Source of the DNA: Alienimonas californiensis | GTDB taxonomy: Bacteria > Planctomycetota > Planctomycetia > Planctomycetales > Planctomycetaceae | DNA: 64,000 nucleotides | NCBI RefSeq assembly: GCF_007743815.1 | Contig: NZ_CP036265.1 | Location: 1,390,501 to 1,454,500 of the forward strand | Reading direction: 5' to 3' | In this document: in pieces, positions 36,785 through 46,218 of the stretch | Layout of the letters: each line of letters opens with the position of its first letter | Numbering within the stretch: the stretch's first letter is position 1 | Translations under genes and position numbers: made by a program | The notes under the pieces: generated by a model | The model's database searches: none | What the model was told of the DNA's origin: nothing | What the model saw: the letters and a program-made list of their open reading frames with translations, nothing else

Positions 36785-37660
36785 ATGACCACGACTCTCG
36801 CCCGCGGCGCCCCGCCGCTCGTCCCCTCGCTGCTCGTCCTCCAGCCCATGCTGGGCCCGATCGTCGGCTGGCTCCGCCGCGACGGGTTCGACCCCGAGGC
36901 GGTGCTCGTCGCCGCCGCCGCCCGGCTGCGGGAGCGGGGGCGGAATCTCCCCGAGCCGCTCCGGAACCGGTATCTGACGACGGTGCTGGCGGGAGAGTTC
37001 CTCGCTCGCTGGGTGAAGAAGAACGACGGACGAACGACCCGCGACTGGATCGAAGACGGGAAGGTCGTGGACGAGGCCGGCTACGACGAACAGCTGAGGC
37101 CGTTCGAGTATGCGGTCGTGCTGACGTGCGACGAGCGGGCTTTCGACCGCCAGATCGACAAGCTGGTGCGGCGGTCCGAGGCGGACCGGTCGAACCTGCA
37201 CTACGGCGACCGGTCGGGCTTCGCGGCCTATTCCGCCCAGAGCACGCTGCTGCTGGCGAACCGGATGCTGAAGAACTTCAAGCCGTCCTACCGGCGGGCC
37301 GAGCGACACGCGGTCAACTACCTGCTCAAAACGGCGGCGAGCGCGTACCTGCATCGCTGCGCGAAAGAAACGGACTTCGCATCCGGCGAGATCCTCCGTC
37401 ACCTGAAGCGGTCGAAGAAGGTCAGCCGCCGCAGCGTCGTGGCCTACAAGCTGGTCTACTGCCCCGCCAACCTCGTCTACGAGGAGCGGAAGTGGCTCCG
37501 AGAGCGGTACGGCTGGAAGGACTCGGTCGCCCGCGCGCAGGTGCAGGAGGTCGCCTGCCTGCTCGGCTACGAGAGCGCGGCGGCTCTCTCGCGGAAGTTC
37601 TACCGGATGCGGGGGTGGGCGAAGAGCGCGGCGGAACGGCGGGAGGAGGCGGGGCGATGA
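36785..37660 (+). CDS. Unrecognised protein with C-terminal helix-turn-helix-like segment
   Basis: A 291-residue basic, mostly helical protein; no family recognised. The C-terminal segment VQEVACLLGYESAAALSRKF (residues ~257-276) resembles the second helix-turn-helix of AraC-type regulators (x-A-x-x-x-GY-x-S-x-x-x-x-SR-x-F), suggesting DNA binding. The middle is rich in Lys/Arg (RHLKRSKKVSRRSVV). The ATG at 36785 follows a purine-rich stretch GGAGACCCCGAAG. Its stop overlaps the start of the next small membrane protein, so the two are coupled. It lies between the two recombinase remnants, so it may be element cargo or an element control gene. Confidence 0.6.
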   Translation: MTTTLARGAPPLVPSLLVLQPMLGPIVGWLRRDGFDPEAVLVAAAARLRERGRNLPEPLRNRYLTTVLAGEFLARWVKKNDGRTTRDWIEDGKVVDEAGYDEQLRPFEYAVVLTCDERAFDRQIDKLVRRSEADRSNLHYGDRSGFAAYSAQSTLLLANRMLKNFKPSYRRAERHAVNYLLKTAASAYLHRCAKETDFASGEILRHLKRSKKVSRRSVVAYKLVYCPANLVYEERKWLRERYGWKDSVARAQVQEVACLLGYESAAALSRKFYRMRGWAKSAAERREEAGR

Positions 37661-37923
37661 GCGGCACGAACGAACAACCATCGGCCGGGTCGGAGCCGGC
37701 CAGCGTCAGCGTGAACTCCGGGACGAACCGCCTGTCCGTTCAAGGGGCGGGGACCGCGGTCATCGCGATCGTGGCGGTGATCGGCTTAATCGTCGTGAGC
37801 GTATGTGCGGTGAAACTGGCGGGGCGGGCTGTGGACCGCGTCGGGGACAGCGCCCCGCCGGCCGCCGGCGGCGGGGAACACGTTCCCGCCTCCGCCGAGA
37901 AGGGTCGACATCACGACCTTTAG
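37657..37923 (+). CDS. Small single-pass membrane protein
   Basis: An 88-residue protein with one clear hydrophobic helix (residues ~31-54, TAVIAIVAVIGLIVVSVCAV), a polar N-terminus and a short polar tail with His-His. No homology recognised. It starts by ATGA overlap with the preceding gene, so it is likely to work with or be regulated alongside it. Confidence 0.6.
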   Translation: MSGTNEQPSAGSEPASVSVNSGTNRLSVQGAGTAVIAIVAVIGLIVVSVCAVKLAGRAVDRVGDSAPPAAGGGEHVPASAEKGRHHDL

Positions 37924-38279
37924 GTGGCCCTTCGGTCGGTCGAGACCGGGATGGGGGCCGCTACGCGGTGCCCGCCTCCATCGCCCCGTCCTCGGCCGCG
38001 GCGCGGGCCGTCGCTTCGGCGGGCCGCAGTTCTCGGGCCACGGCCCGAGCCACGGCCCAAGACTGTTCCAACTCCTTCGTCTTCAGCAGCCAGTACGAAG
38101 CAAACGTCGCCACGAGTCCTCTTTTGGGGATTGAGGACCACGAGGCGGGGGATCCGAATCCTTCTCGCTTTTCGGCCGGGGCGGGAGTCCGTCCGGGAAC
38201 GGGAACCCGCCCCGCCCGCACCGGGTCTGTCCGTCGCCCGACGCCCCTCCCGCCGACCCCCGCCCCCGCCCCCGAAGCC
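37924..38279. other. Intergenic region, no supported gene
   Basis: About 356 bases with no convincing coding signal. The open frames on both strands here are Pro/Arg/Ala-rich, as expected for shadow frames in GC-rich DNA. No terminator or promoter stands out. Confidence 0.5.
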
Positions 38280-39197
38280 GTGTCCGCCCTCTCCGCCCCG
38301 TACGCCCCCTGTTTCGTCACGCCGGACGGCGTTCTCACTCCCGCCCGGCGCCGGCGGAGGGGCGTCCTCCGCCTCGTTCGCTGCGTCGACCTCGCCGACG
38401 TCCGCAAGTGGACCCACCCGCCGGCCGGGGCCGAACAGCCGCCGCCCCAAGCCGAACTTCGCATTGCCAAGGTCGTCCGCCAACTCCCCGGGGCGGACCC
38501 GACCGCGGAGGTCAGGCAGGCCGTACGCGACTGGGGCATGGCCGTGCTGACCGACGCGCCGGGCCGGCCGGCCCTCCTGGTCGAACCTCTCTCCGACCTC
38601 GCATACGACCGATTCGCCCACAGCTCCGTCGTACCGCCCGGTGCCGCCGGCTGCGCCCTGCCGACGAAGTCCGTCGTGCATTCCGCACCGCCCCCTTCGA
38701 CTGGATCCGCCAATCCCGCCCTCCTCTCCGGCGGCGTCCAAGACGGCGAGATATCGGACATCCCGATCGTCCGCCGCCTGAGCCCGCAGCAGAAAGTGCC
38801 GCCGGTCTTCTTCCCCGCCCTGATCTTCTCCGCCCGTCAGGCCGTCCTCTGCACTGAGGCGGACGGCGCCCCGGCCCGCCCGAGGGCGACCGCAGAAGCC
38901 GCACTCGCACGGGCGGTCGAGGTGCGGGGCACCGAGGACCGGTACACTGTGGCGGCGGCGGTCACGGTCGCCGCCGACGGGCTGGATCCCGCCGACGAAT
39001 TGACCTGGACCGACGCATTGCGGCTCGCCCCCCGCCGGCTCGGTCCGCCCGTGGCGCCCGGCCGGCCCGACGCCCTGGAGGGGGCTTGCGAAAGTCTGGG
39101 CCTGTTCACCGTCGGCGGGTTCGGCAATCGCCCCGACCGCCTCCTGACCGTCCTACGCCCCGCCCTCACCCAAGACCCCGCCGGAGAGACGCCGTGA
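38280..39197 (+). CDS. Unrecognised protein, first of three coupled genes
   Basis: About 305 residues from a GTG at 38280 (start uncertain; the frame is open upstream). Visible text such as VLTPARRRRRGVLRLVRCVD, SDIPIVRRLSPQQKVPPVFF and GTEDRYTVAAAVTVAADG is protein-like, with no transmembrane helix and no family recognised. Its stop lies inside the GTG of the next small gene (GTGA), which supports it as real. It lies within the interval bounded by recombinase remnants. Confidence 0.5.
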   Translation: MSALSAPYAPCFVTPDGVLTPARRRRRGVLRLVRCVDLADVRKWTHPPAGAEQPPPQAELRIAKVVRQLPGADPTAEVRQAVRDWGMAVLTDAPGRPALLVEPLSDLAYDRFAHSSVVPPGAAGCALPTKSVVHSAPPPSTGSANPALLSGGVQDGEISDIPIVRRLSPQQKVPPVFFPALIFSARQAVLCTEADGAPARPRATAEAALARAVEVRGTEDRYTVAAAVTVAADGLDPADELTWTDALRLAPRRLGPPVAPGRPDALEGACESLGLFTVGGFGNRPDRLLTVLRPALTQDPAGETP

Positions 39198-39397
39198 ACG
39201 ATCCCGACGACGACCGCCCCGCCAACCGGCGCCCGCCCCCGCCGGACCCGGAGGAACTCAAGCGGCAGGTCCGTGAGGCGGCCGAAGTTCTCCGACGGGT
39301 TCTCGACGTTCCCGCACGGCCGGCGGGGGCGGGGGACCATTCGCCGACGAGCGATCCTCCCCAGGACCGGCCCCCCGAATTGAAACCCGATCCGTGA
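39194..39397 (+). CDS. Small Pro-rich protein, unknown
   Basis: A 67-residue hydrophilic protein with a GTG start at 39194 overlapping the previous stop. It contains one helix (DPEELKRQVREAAEVLRRVL, residues ~18-37) flanked by Pro/Asp-rich disorder. The coupled start is the main reason to call it. It could be an adaptor or antitoxin-size partner of the preceding protein; nothing in the sequence decides this. Confidence 0.42.
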   Translation: MNDPDDDRPANRRPPPPDPEELKRQVREAAEVLRRVLDVPARPAGAGDHSPTSDPPQDRPPELKPDP

Positions 39398-39481
39398 CTC
39401 CCGGATTCGCAGCCCGAGGGTCCCCTACCCCGCGGCCGCGACAGGCGACGCCTCGCTCCACGCCCGACCTCCCGAGCATCC

Positions 39482-40045
39482 GTGCCTCCTCCGCCCTCCA
39501 ACCCCATCGCCGCCCTCGGCGACCTCCGGACGTTCGTCAACCGCCGGCGGCTCGTGCTGGAAGTCGCCGAAGAACTCACGGACGCCAAGACCCCGCCCCT
39601 GAGGATCGCCCGACTTGACCTCGCCGACGCAGCCGACGACCGAGAGTTCGTCCGCCGCCTCGCCGCCGCTTTGCTGCTGCACGACGGCCGCACCGGTTGC
39701 CCCGTCACGGTGCGGGGCGCGGTTCACGAACTCCAGTGGCGGGCGGAACCTGGCGCCGTCTACCTGACGCTCACGCCGGCCGGCGCCCGCACGGCGTTCG
39801 ACATCGGGAACGGCGAGTACCCGCCGACCTTCCCGAAGCTGGCCGCCCGCATCGCCGAGTTCTGGCTGGCCGGGCCCGGGACCGAGGCGTTTCTGCCGGA
39901 CGTGCTGTACCGGCCGGGACCGTTTCCGGAGTGCCCGTTCGGCTGGAACGACCCGCAACTGGGCACGGACCCCGACCCGGCCGGGGCGGCCATTCGGGCA
40001 ACGCGGGAACTGACCGACGAACTGCTCCATGGTGCCTCCGAGTGA
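39482..40045 (+). CDS. Unrecognised protein, last of three
   Basis: About 187 residues from a GTG at 39482. Ordered-protein composition with segments TFVNRRRLVLEVAEELTDAK, LRIARLDLADAADDREFVRR and a C-terminal FPECPFGWNDPQLGTD. No transmembrane helix and no recognised family. It follows the 67-aa gene by 84 bases in the same direction and precedes the second recombinase remnant, so it may be cargo of the same old element. Confidence 0.5.
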   Translation: MPPPPSNPIAALGDLRTFVNRRRLVLEVAEELTDAKTPPLRIARLDLADAADDREFVRRLAAALLLHDGRTGCPVTVRGAVHELQWRAEPGAVYLTLTPAGARTAFDIGNGEYPPTFPKLAARIAEFWLAGPGTEAFLPDVLYRPGPFPECPFGWNDPQLGTDPDPAGAAIRATRELTDELLHGASE

Positions 40046-40189
40046 GTGCGGCAAGAACCGCACGCCCGCCCCGCCCCCCGGAAACCGCACCCCGCTCCGT
40101 CGGGAGATGGCGACCCGCCATAACCGAACGCCGTCACGGAGCGGTGACGGGAGAGGGCTGGGGCGTGGTCCGATCGGTCCGACGATTGG

Positions 40190-40590
40190 TTCTGGTCGAT
40201 CGAATCCAACGTCACCGAACCCACCGTCCGAGAGAGACGGTGCCGCTGTTCCCCGAGCTGCGGGAGCATCTCGATCCGGGGACGCCAAGGCGAACCTCGG
40301 CACGCAGTTCAAGCGGACCATCAAGCAGGCCGGGCTTGAGTTGTGGCCCAAGCCGTTCCACAACCTACGGGCGATCCGACAGACGGAACTGTCCAGCCGG
40401 TTCGCCGAGTTGTTTCATTCCCACCTCAAGCAAGGAGCCCCCGCGCTCGCAGGCCCGCCGGATCGTCGCCCGCCAGGCGGCGTGCACGCTCTGGAGCCTG
40501 TGGAAGACGCGCGAGGGCTACGACCCGGCCCGCGTCCGCCGCGGCGACCGCCTCGACCGCCTCGACCGGGGGGCGTCCGCCTGAGCCGCG
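40190..40590 (+). pseudogene. Second broken tyrosine recombinase, possibly fused to transposase debris
   Basis: Frame 1 reads VPLFPELREHLDPG, then the sense continues in another frame as AKANLGTQFKRTIKQAGLEL followed by WPKPFHNLRAIRQTELSSRF, the linker-to-box-II part of planctomycete phage-type integrases. After ~40,420 the reading returns to the first frame with RRIVARQAACTLWSLWKTRE, which looks like the C-terminus of a transposase instead. At least one frameshift and loss of the catalytic tyrosine show that it is not functional. Confidence 0.6.
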
Positions 40591-41109
40591 CGAACGGCCC
40601 CGCTTCGCCCCCCGCCGGCGTGGGCGGTCGAGTTCCCCAAGGTGGCATTTGGACCGGTCCACGCCGCCTCGCGCGGCGCGGGCACCGAATCTCGAACAGT
40701 GACCGAACCGACCGCCGACTCCGCGACCTCGTCGCGACGTTTCCGCGTCGCGCCCGAATTTCTCACTGAAACGCCCGGTCCCCCGGCCGGACGAGTTTCT
40801 CAACAGGTGCCTGGCGATGCGTCGCCCGCCCGCCTCGGCGGACGCCGCACGCGATCCCCCGAACCGCCCGAGAGCCCTCTCGTGAACGCCCGGCCGTTCC
40901 CCGCCCTCAGACGCCCCCGGCCCGGCCGGGCCCGCGCTCCGACGCCCCACCCGCGTTCAAAAACGCCCCTCCAAAAATGGAGACTCACGGGCGTTGCGGG
41001 GAGGTTCCGTCCTTGACTTGGGACTTCCCACAGGTGGCGCCCTCCGCCAAGGCCGAAAGAAACCGCCGGATCCCCTTGCAGGTCCGCCAGTGCCGCCCAG
41101 CCGGACGAA
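40591..41109. other. Intergenic region, no supported gene
   Basis: About 520 bases without a believable coding frame. It includes an A-rich stretch CAAAAACGCCCCTCCAAAAA near 40957-40976. Nothing resembling an attachment site or terminator could be fixed by eye. Confidence 0.45.
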
Positions 41110-42918
41110 TCAGGGGAAAGAGGGGATTGAAGGCATCTTGGGAATCTCGGGCACTTCGGGGACATGGGGTGCTCCGCTCGGGCCGAATGTCTTCCGCATG
41201 TGCTCCTCATGGGCCCGGCGGGCCTCGTAGAAGTCGAGCGGGTAAACCGGACCCCACTGCCCCCGTTCGTCGCGGAACCGGACGTAAATCATGCCGTCCC
41301 ACCCCGGCTCGTCCGCAGGGACGTCTTCGAGGGGGCCGCGGGCCAACACGATGGTGCGGACGAGGTCCGCGGTCTCCCGCCATCCGTCGGCGCCGGGCGG
41401 GTCGTCCGCAATGTTTGGGTCGAAGGTGTACTCGATGGCGACGACGGCCGGGTCCATCACCCAGACCTCCCGCCCTCTATCGCCGAGAAACACCCGGGTC
41501 TTCGTCACGAGGCCGCCGCCGGGACCGGCCGCGGCGGTCGCCCGACCGCGGGCGTCTTTCACGGCAGCAATCGCCCGCTGCTTGTCGAGATACCAGCGGT
41601 GCACCTCCCCGGCGTCGGCCGCCTCCAAGAACTGGGCGAGGTACTCCCGCTCTCGGTCGGCGTCGACCCCGCTGCGGTCGGCCTGGCCGGCGGCGCTGTA
41701 CGCGTCCGCCAGGGCGAGCGAGGCCGGGGCGAAGTCCGGTACGTCGGTCCGCAGGCGTTCCAGCCGGGAGACCCGCTCCGCCCGTTCTTCCAATTCGGCG
41801 GCGGCGAGCCGAACGGCTGGGTTCTCCGGGAACCGCGTCGCCAGACCCGCAAGTTCACGGCGGGCCGCGACGTGGCCCCGCTGCACGCGGAGCAGGTCCG
41901 CATAGTCCGCGAGCGGATCCACGAACGCCTGGTTGAATTCGACGTATCGGGCGTAGTCGTCGAACGCTTCCCCGAAGCTCCCCTCGAGCGCATGAACTCG
42001 GGCGTTGTGGTAGTACTCCGCCGGCGTACTCGGGTCTTTCAGGAGCCCGCCGAGGTCGCCTAACTCTTCGATCCCGGCACCGATCCGGCGGGTCTCCCCC
42101 AGGATCGCGACGGTGTCCGACTTTACGTCGTCCACCTTCCCCTGAAGGTCGAGCAGGGAGTTCTGAACGGCGGCGACGGCGGCGACGTGGTCGGCCACCA
42201 CGCCGCGATCGTCGTCGGCGAGTTGCTCCGCGACGAGCCAGAATCCGAACCCCGCCAGCGACACCGTGCAGAACACGATCGCCTGCTGCGGGAACAAGCG
42301 CTCCCAACGACTGCGGTCGGTCGGCCGGAGGCGCCAGTATGCGAAGGCCGACACGACCATGCCGCACGCCGCCGCCGCGGCTAGGTAGCCGTTGATCGGG
42401 CCGAGGGGCGTGAGGACGTCGCCAACGAAGCCGCCTACCACCGACAGGCCGGTCGCGAGCCGCCCGCCCCCCGAGAACGCCGCCGCAACGGGGCCCGGTC
42501 CGGCGTCCGCCGGGGCCTCCGCGTCGACGGTCCCCGCGGGGTCGTCGCCGTCATCGGGGACGCGTTCCGGGGATCGGTCAGCCGGCCCGACCTGCTCAAA
42601 GACGACCGGGCCGCCCGCCGTCCGCCCCGCCGATTCCCCCTTGGTCCGATCGGCGGGGAGCGGGGACGATTTAGGCGTCTCGAACAATCCTTCCACCTTC
42701 GACGCCGGCCTCCAGCCGTCCAGGCCGTCCCGTCTGACTAAATCCTCCGGGGTGAGCTGCCCGCGGTCGGCGAGCGCCTTCAGTTGGGAGGACCGCATCG
42801 GCCCGACCTTCTGGCCGCCGAGTCCTCCGGGGCGGGCGTACCAACGAACCCGGCCGCGGCCGGACCGCCCCGCGTTGGGCGTCGGAGGCGGTTCGGAGGA
42901 CGAGTTTCCGGGCGGCAT
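41110..42918 (-). CDS. GYF_2-domain membrane protein with TPR-like region
   Basis: A 602-residue protein. Residues ~22-80 match a GYF_2-type domain (VRWYARPGGLGGQKVGPMRS, SQLKALADRGQLTPEDLVRR, then DGLDGWRP). A disordered acidic linker follows, then two membrane helices (residues ~178-195 and ~212-232), a coiled-coil-like segment (AAVAAVQNSLLDLQGKVDDV), and a helical TPR-like repeat region (~280-420). The C-terminal domain (~430-590) ends in a Pro-Glu-Ile-Pro-rich tail. Function unknown; GYF_2 domains are thought to bind peptides and occur widely in planctomycete membrane proteins. The ATG at 42918 is divergent from the next operon. Confidence 0.72.
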   Translation of the reverse strand: MPPGNSSSEPPPTPNAGRSGRGRVRWYARPGGLGGQKVGPMRSSQLKALADRGQLTPEDLVRRDGLDGWRPASKVEGLFETPKSSPLPADRTKGESAGRTAGGPVVFEQVGPADRSPERVPDDGDDPAGTVDAEAPADAGPGPVAAAFSGGGRLATGLSVVGGFVGDVLTPLGPINGYLAAAAACGMVVSAFAYWRLRPTDRSRWERLFPQQAIVFCTVSLAGFGFWLVAEQLADDDRGVVADHVAAVAAVQNSLLDLQGKVDDVKSDTVAILGETRRIGAGIEELGDLGGLLKDPSTPAEYYHNARVHALEGSFGEAFDDYARYVEFNQAFVDPLADYADLLRVQRGHVAARRELAGLATRFPENPAVRLAAAELEERAERVSRLERLRTDVPDFAPASLALADAYSAAGQADRSGVDADREREYLAQFLEAADAGEVHRWYLDKQRAIAAVKDARGRATAAAGPGGGLVTKTRVFLGDRGREVWVMDPAVVAIEYTFDPNIADDPPGADGWRETADLVRTIVLARGPLEDVPADEPGWDGMIYVRFRDERGQWGPVYPLDFYEARRAHEEHMRKTFGPSGAPHVPEVPEIPKMPSIPSFP

Positions 42919-43229
42919 GTCCTGACGGTACCGGGCTGGCCGATCCCGCCGCCACCTTTCGCCGCCCGTCGGGACGGGACGAAACGATCACTGCACCGCT
43001 TTGATCGACCGCCGGGCGGGCGGCATGCCTTCGCCGTGGGTCACAAACCGGCTTCAGACAAGACAGATCAGAGTGAGTTTCAAGAGGATGAGCTGCCCCG
43101 ACCGCATCCTCGGACTTTTCCAGGCCGGCAGAATAACCTCAACCGCTCAGACCCGCGGGCGGCGCGAACTCATCCGATCGTAGGTTTCGGGACTGCTTGA
43201 CGGTCGTCGATGCGAAGTCGATCGTTCCG
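42919..43229. other. Divergent intergenic region
   Basis: About 310 bases between two divergently transcribed genes, so promoters for both should be here. I could not identify confident -35/-10 hexamers. The region has no supported gene. Confidence 0.5.
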
Positions 43230-45320
43230 ATGTCTCACCCCGCTGCGATAAGTTCCGTGATGCCGGCCCCCACTGGAGTGTTTCGCTGCGGAAAATGTGA
43301 CGCCAAAATTCGATTGCGGCCAACCGCGATGGCCGGCAAATGCCCTCGCTGTTCGGCGATCGTCCGCCGTAGCGGGGACGCGGTTCCAACGGAGCCGAAG
43401 TCGACTGAGGAAGTGGCTCCGAACCTGTTCGCCTACCTTTGGAGGTATTGGGGCAGGTCGTCCGGCTCCTGGCTGCCGGCAGCTCTTTTAGGCGTGTTGG
43501 TCCTTCCGGCCTTAAGTCTCGCAAAGCCGGTGCTGGGCATTGGGGGACTGACGGTCGCCGCCGTGGGTCTGGCCGCTGCGGGAGCGCTCTGCTTCGCGTT
43601 CTTCATGGTCCGGCGGAGCGGCGCGTATCTCTTGGGCGGGCAACGAACGGTGGGCGAGGGAAGCGCCAGCACCGCCGCGTGGCTCTCCAAAACAGCCATC
43701 CTCCTAGCGATCTTCGGCCTCGCCCCGTTGGCGCTGGCTGAACGTTTCACGCCGGAGGAGGGTTTGCTCGCCTCGATCGTACCGCCGCTCGGCGACGTGC
43801 AGTCGGAGATCCTGGACGATCCGGCGGCCGGTGCCGAGGAGCAGGATGCGTCGGTTGAACTCGCCGACGCGGGGGCCGACGGGGATGCCCAGACGGTCCT
43901 CACCGCGGGTCCGGACGTCGATGCCTTCCTGTCAGATGCGACCGTTTCAGAGTCTCCGGCGGCGTTCGCGGGGCCGTCGGCCAACAGTCTCCTCGCCTCC
44001 GCCAGCGGGACGAGCGGTGCTGAGCCGGCCGCGACTCCCGCCGCGGCGACCTCCGGGGCGGTCCGGTTCAACGACCGCCGCCCCGACTCCGCCACACCGA
44101 TGAACCTTTCCGGCGGGGACGCTCGCTCTGACGGAACGAACGTGGTGATTGCGGAGGGCGTCGGCCTAAACGTCGACGAGGCTCGCAAAGACGCGTTTCG
44201 GGAAGCGGTCCGGCAGGTCGTCGGGACGGTGGTGGACGCCGAAACGATCGTTCGCAACGACGAATTGATCTCCGACGAGGTGCTCACCCACAGCCCCGGC
44301 TTCATCAAGACCTACGACGACTTGTCGCAGAACGCAGAAGGCGGCCTGGTCCGAGTACGACTGCGGGCGGTGGTCGAGCGGCGTTCGCTGGTCGCGCGTT
44401 TGGAAGCGGCGAACGTCACCGTCCGGGAGGTCGACGGGTCGGGCATGTTCGCCGAGGCGATCACGCAGTTGGAGGCCGAGCAGACTGCCGCGGCGCTGAT
44501 CAAGAAGGCGTTCGAGGGGTTTCCCCAAAGCGTCATGACTGCTGAAGTTCGTGGTGAGCCGATGATCATCTCTAAGGATGCGGAGGCGAATAAGGTCACG
44601 GTCCGCTTCGAAGTGGTAGTGCGGCCGGATCTTGAAGCTTGGGACAACTTCGTCGGACGCCTCCGGCCTGTCCTGGAAAAACTGGCGACGCGGACACGGG
44701 AGTCGACAGTCGTGGCGACGTTTAACTCGGAGGAACGATTTCATCCGGGATTCTTTAATGTCACCGATCGACATAAGGAATTCGCGGATGGTATTGAAGA
44801 GGTGTTCCCAGAGAGAGTAGAGCGGCGGGACCTCCCGTCGGCGCCGCCCGTGGCTGTTACGTTGGTCGTGAATCGTTCTTTGCGGGGGGATCGCTTGGAA
44901 TGCCGCACCTATCTCTTAGACGCCGCTGTCCGCCCCGCCTTAACGGAGATTTCGCGGCGGATGGGCAGCGGGAAGCTATCTTTGGTCAACTCCGACGGGC
45001 GAGAGATCATGGTCGACCGTTTCCCGGTCGAGTTCCGCATCGGAAGTTATAGCATTTACTTTTCTGGATCGCCGGCGGCTTCCGTAGGTCGGCTCTACGG
45101 GTCGAGCGAACCGCGTGTTGTGGATTGGGCGTATGAAGATGCCGAACGAGACTATCTCCCTCACGCTAATCTGCTTTGGCTGGGGCCGGTCCTTCTTGAA
45201 CATGGCACCAGCGACTTCTCCTATCGCTCGGATCTGCCGCTCGTCCGCGACTTGACTCTGAGCTTGGACGAGATGAAGGCCGTCCAGTCCGCCCGGTGCG
45301 AGGTGCGGTATGGCAATTAG
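43230..45320 (+). CDS. Zinc-ribbon membrane protein with LPP20/FlgT-like domain
   Basis: A 696-residue protein from the ATG at 43230 (a TTG at 43197 is an alternative). N-terminus: zinc ribbon FRCGKCDAKIRLRP...GKCPRCSAIV (two CxxC pairs, residues ~18-45). Three membrane helices follow (~80-175), then a long acidic linker. Residues ~310-400 resemble the LPP20/FlgT N-terminal fold: AEGVGLNVDEARKDAFREAV, a conserved Ile/Val-rich middle and LVRVRLRAVVERRSLVARLE. The C-terminal ~300 residues are unassigned. FlgT-type domains occur in envelope and flagellar proteins, but no flagellar gene is nearby. The gene overlaps the next start by 11 bases. Confidence 0.68.
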   Translation: MSHPAAISSVMPAPTGVFRCGKCDAKIRLRPTAMAGKCPRCSAIVRRSGDAVPTEPKSTEEVAPNLFAYLWRYWGRSSGSWLPAALLGVLVLPALSLAKPVLGIGGLTVAAVGLAAAGALCFAFFMVRRSGAYLLGGQRTVGEGSASTAAWLSKTAILLAIFGLAPLALAERFTPEEGLLASIVPPLGDVQSEILDDPAAGAEEQDASVELADAGADGDAQTVLTAGPDVDAFLSDATVSESPAAFAGPSANSLLASASGTSGAEPAATPAAATSGAVRFNDRRPDSATPMNLSGGDARSDGTNVVIAEGVGLNVDEARKDAFREAVRQVVGTVVDAETIVRNDELISDEVLTHSPGFIKTYDDLSQNAEGGLVRVRLRAVVERRSLVARLEAANVTVREVDGSGMFAEAITQLEAEQTAAALIKKAFEGFPQSVMTAEVRGEPMIISKDAEANKVTVRFEVVVRPDLEAWDNFVGRLRPVLEKLATRTRESTVVATFNSEERFHPGFFNVTDRHKEFADGIEEVFPERVERRDLPSAPPVAVTLVVNRSLRGDRLECRTYLLDAAVRPALTEISRRMGSGKLSLVNSDGREIMVDRFPVEFRIGSYSIYFSGSPAASVGRLYGSSEPRVVDWAYEDAERDYLPHANLLWLGPVLLEHGTSDFSYRSDLPLVRDLTLSLDEMKAVQSARCEVRYGN

Positions 45321-46218
45321 CACGGCGCTCCTCACGCTCGCCAGTCTTGGAACGCTCCAGTTGCCCATCGAGGACGCGGGGCTCGGAGCGAACCATCCGG
45401 CGGAGGCGTTGGCGGCCGCGGAATCGCTCGCCCCCAAACCGGGCCGGACCGCCGCGACCTCCGGTCGCAGCGGCGACTTCCTGTGGGCTGTCGCCGTCCG
45501 GTCCCTGCCGGCCTCCGGCGGCCCGCTGGCGAAGGCCGCGGCTGTCCGCACGGTCCACGCCCGCGTCGCGGCGGAATTGCTCGCGGGCGAGACCCTGGCT
45601 CGCGCCTTCGCCGCGGAGAATCTGACCGATCGAGCGGCGCTGCGATCCGCCGCGCTCTCCGTCTCCGGACGAATCGAGACCACCGGCTTCGCCCGAGAGA
45701 CGCTGCACCAGACGACCGTTCAGGACGATCGGGTCGTGGGGCTGATCACCGCGGACGCGGACGCGGTGCTCGCCGCCGTTCGCCGCCCGCCGGTCCTCCC
45801 CCTGATGCGGACGGCCTACGGCGAGGCACTCGCCCGCTGGCTCGCCGCAGCCGCCGACGCGGGGGAGTGGGAGAAGGGGCTGCGAATCCGGGACCACCTC
45901 CGCACGCTCGATCTCTCCGGCCCCGGGGCGGAGGTCGACGCGGTGCGGTGCCTCCTCGCCGCCGGCCGCATCGACGACGCCCTCGCCGCCGGTCGCATGT
46001 TGCTCGGCCGCGTCGACGCGGACTCCGCCTCGCTCGAGCGCCTCGGCGACGCGCTGCTCGCCGACAAGCAACCCGACGCGGACGATCTCGCCGGCGAGGC
46101 GTTCACGCTCGCCTCCGAGCGACTCCAAACGACCCGGACCGACGGGCGGCCCCACCCGGAGCCGCCCGCCGTCCGCATTCTTTCTTCTTCCCCCGTCGAC
46201 GAGAACTCTCGCCCATGA
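45310..46218 (+). CDS. Exported helical-repeat protein, unknown
   Basis: A 302-residue protein with a short hydrophobic leader and Ala/Leu-rich helical repeats resembling TPRs (ARWLAAAADAGEWEKGLRIR, VRCLLAAGRIDDALAAGRML). No family recognised. The ATG at 45310 lies inside the preceding gene's end and its stop overlaps the next ATG, so it is the middle member of a three-gene translational unit. It probably acts with the two LPP20/FlgT-like partners as a scaffold. Confidence 0.6.
   Translation: MAISTALLTLASLGTLQLPIEDAGLGANHPAEALAAAESLAPKPGRTAATSGRSGDFLWAVAVRSLPASGGPLAKAAAVRTVHARVAAELLAGETLARAFAAENLTDRAALRSAALSVSGRIETTGFARETLHQTTVQDDRVVGLITADADAVLAAVRRPPVLPLMRTAYGEALARWLAAAADAGEWEKGLRIRDHLRTLDLSGPGAEVDAVRCLLAAGRIDDALAAGRMLLGRVDADSASLERLGDALLADKQPDADDLAGEAFTLASERLQTTRTDGRPHPEPPAVRILSSSPVDENSRP

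Noticed and set aside
40642..41016. 124-codon open frame after the second recombinase remnant
   Set aside because: Composition is that of random GC-rich DNA and no start context or homology supports it.
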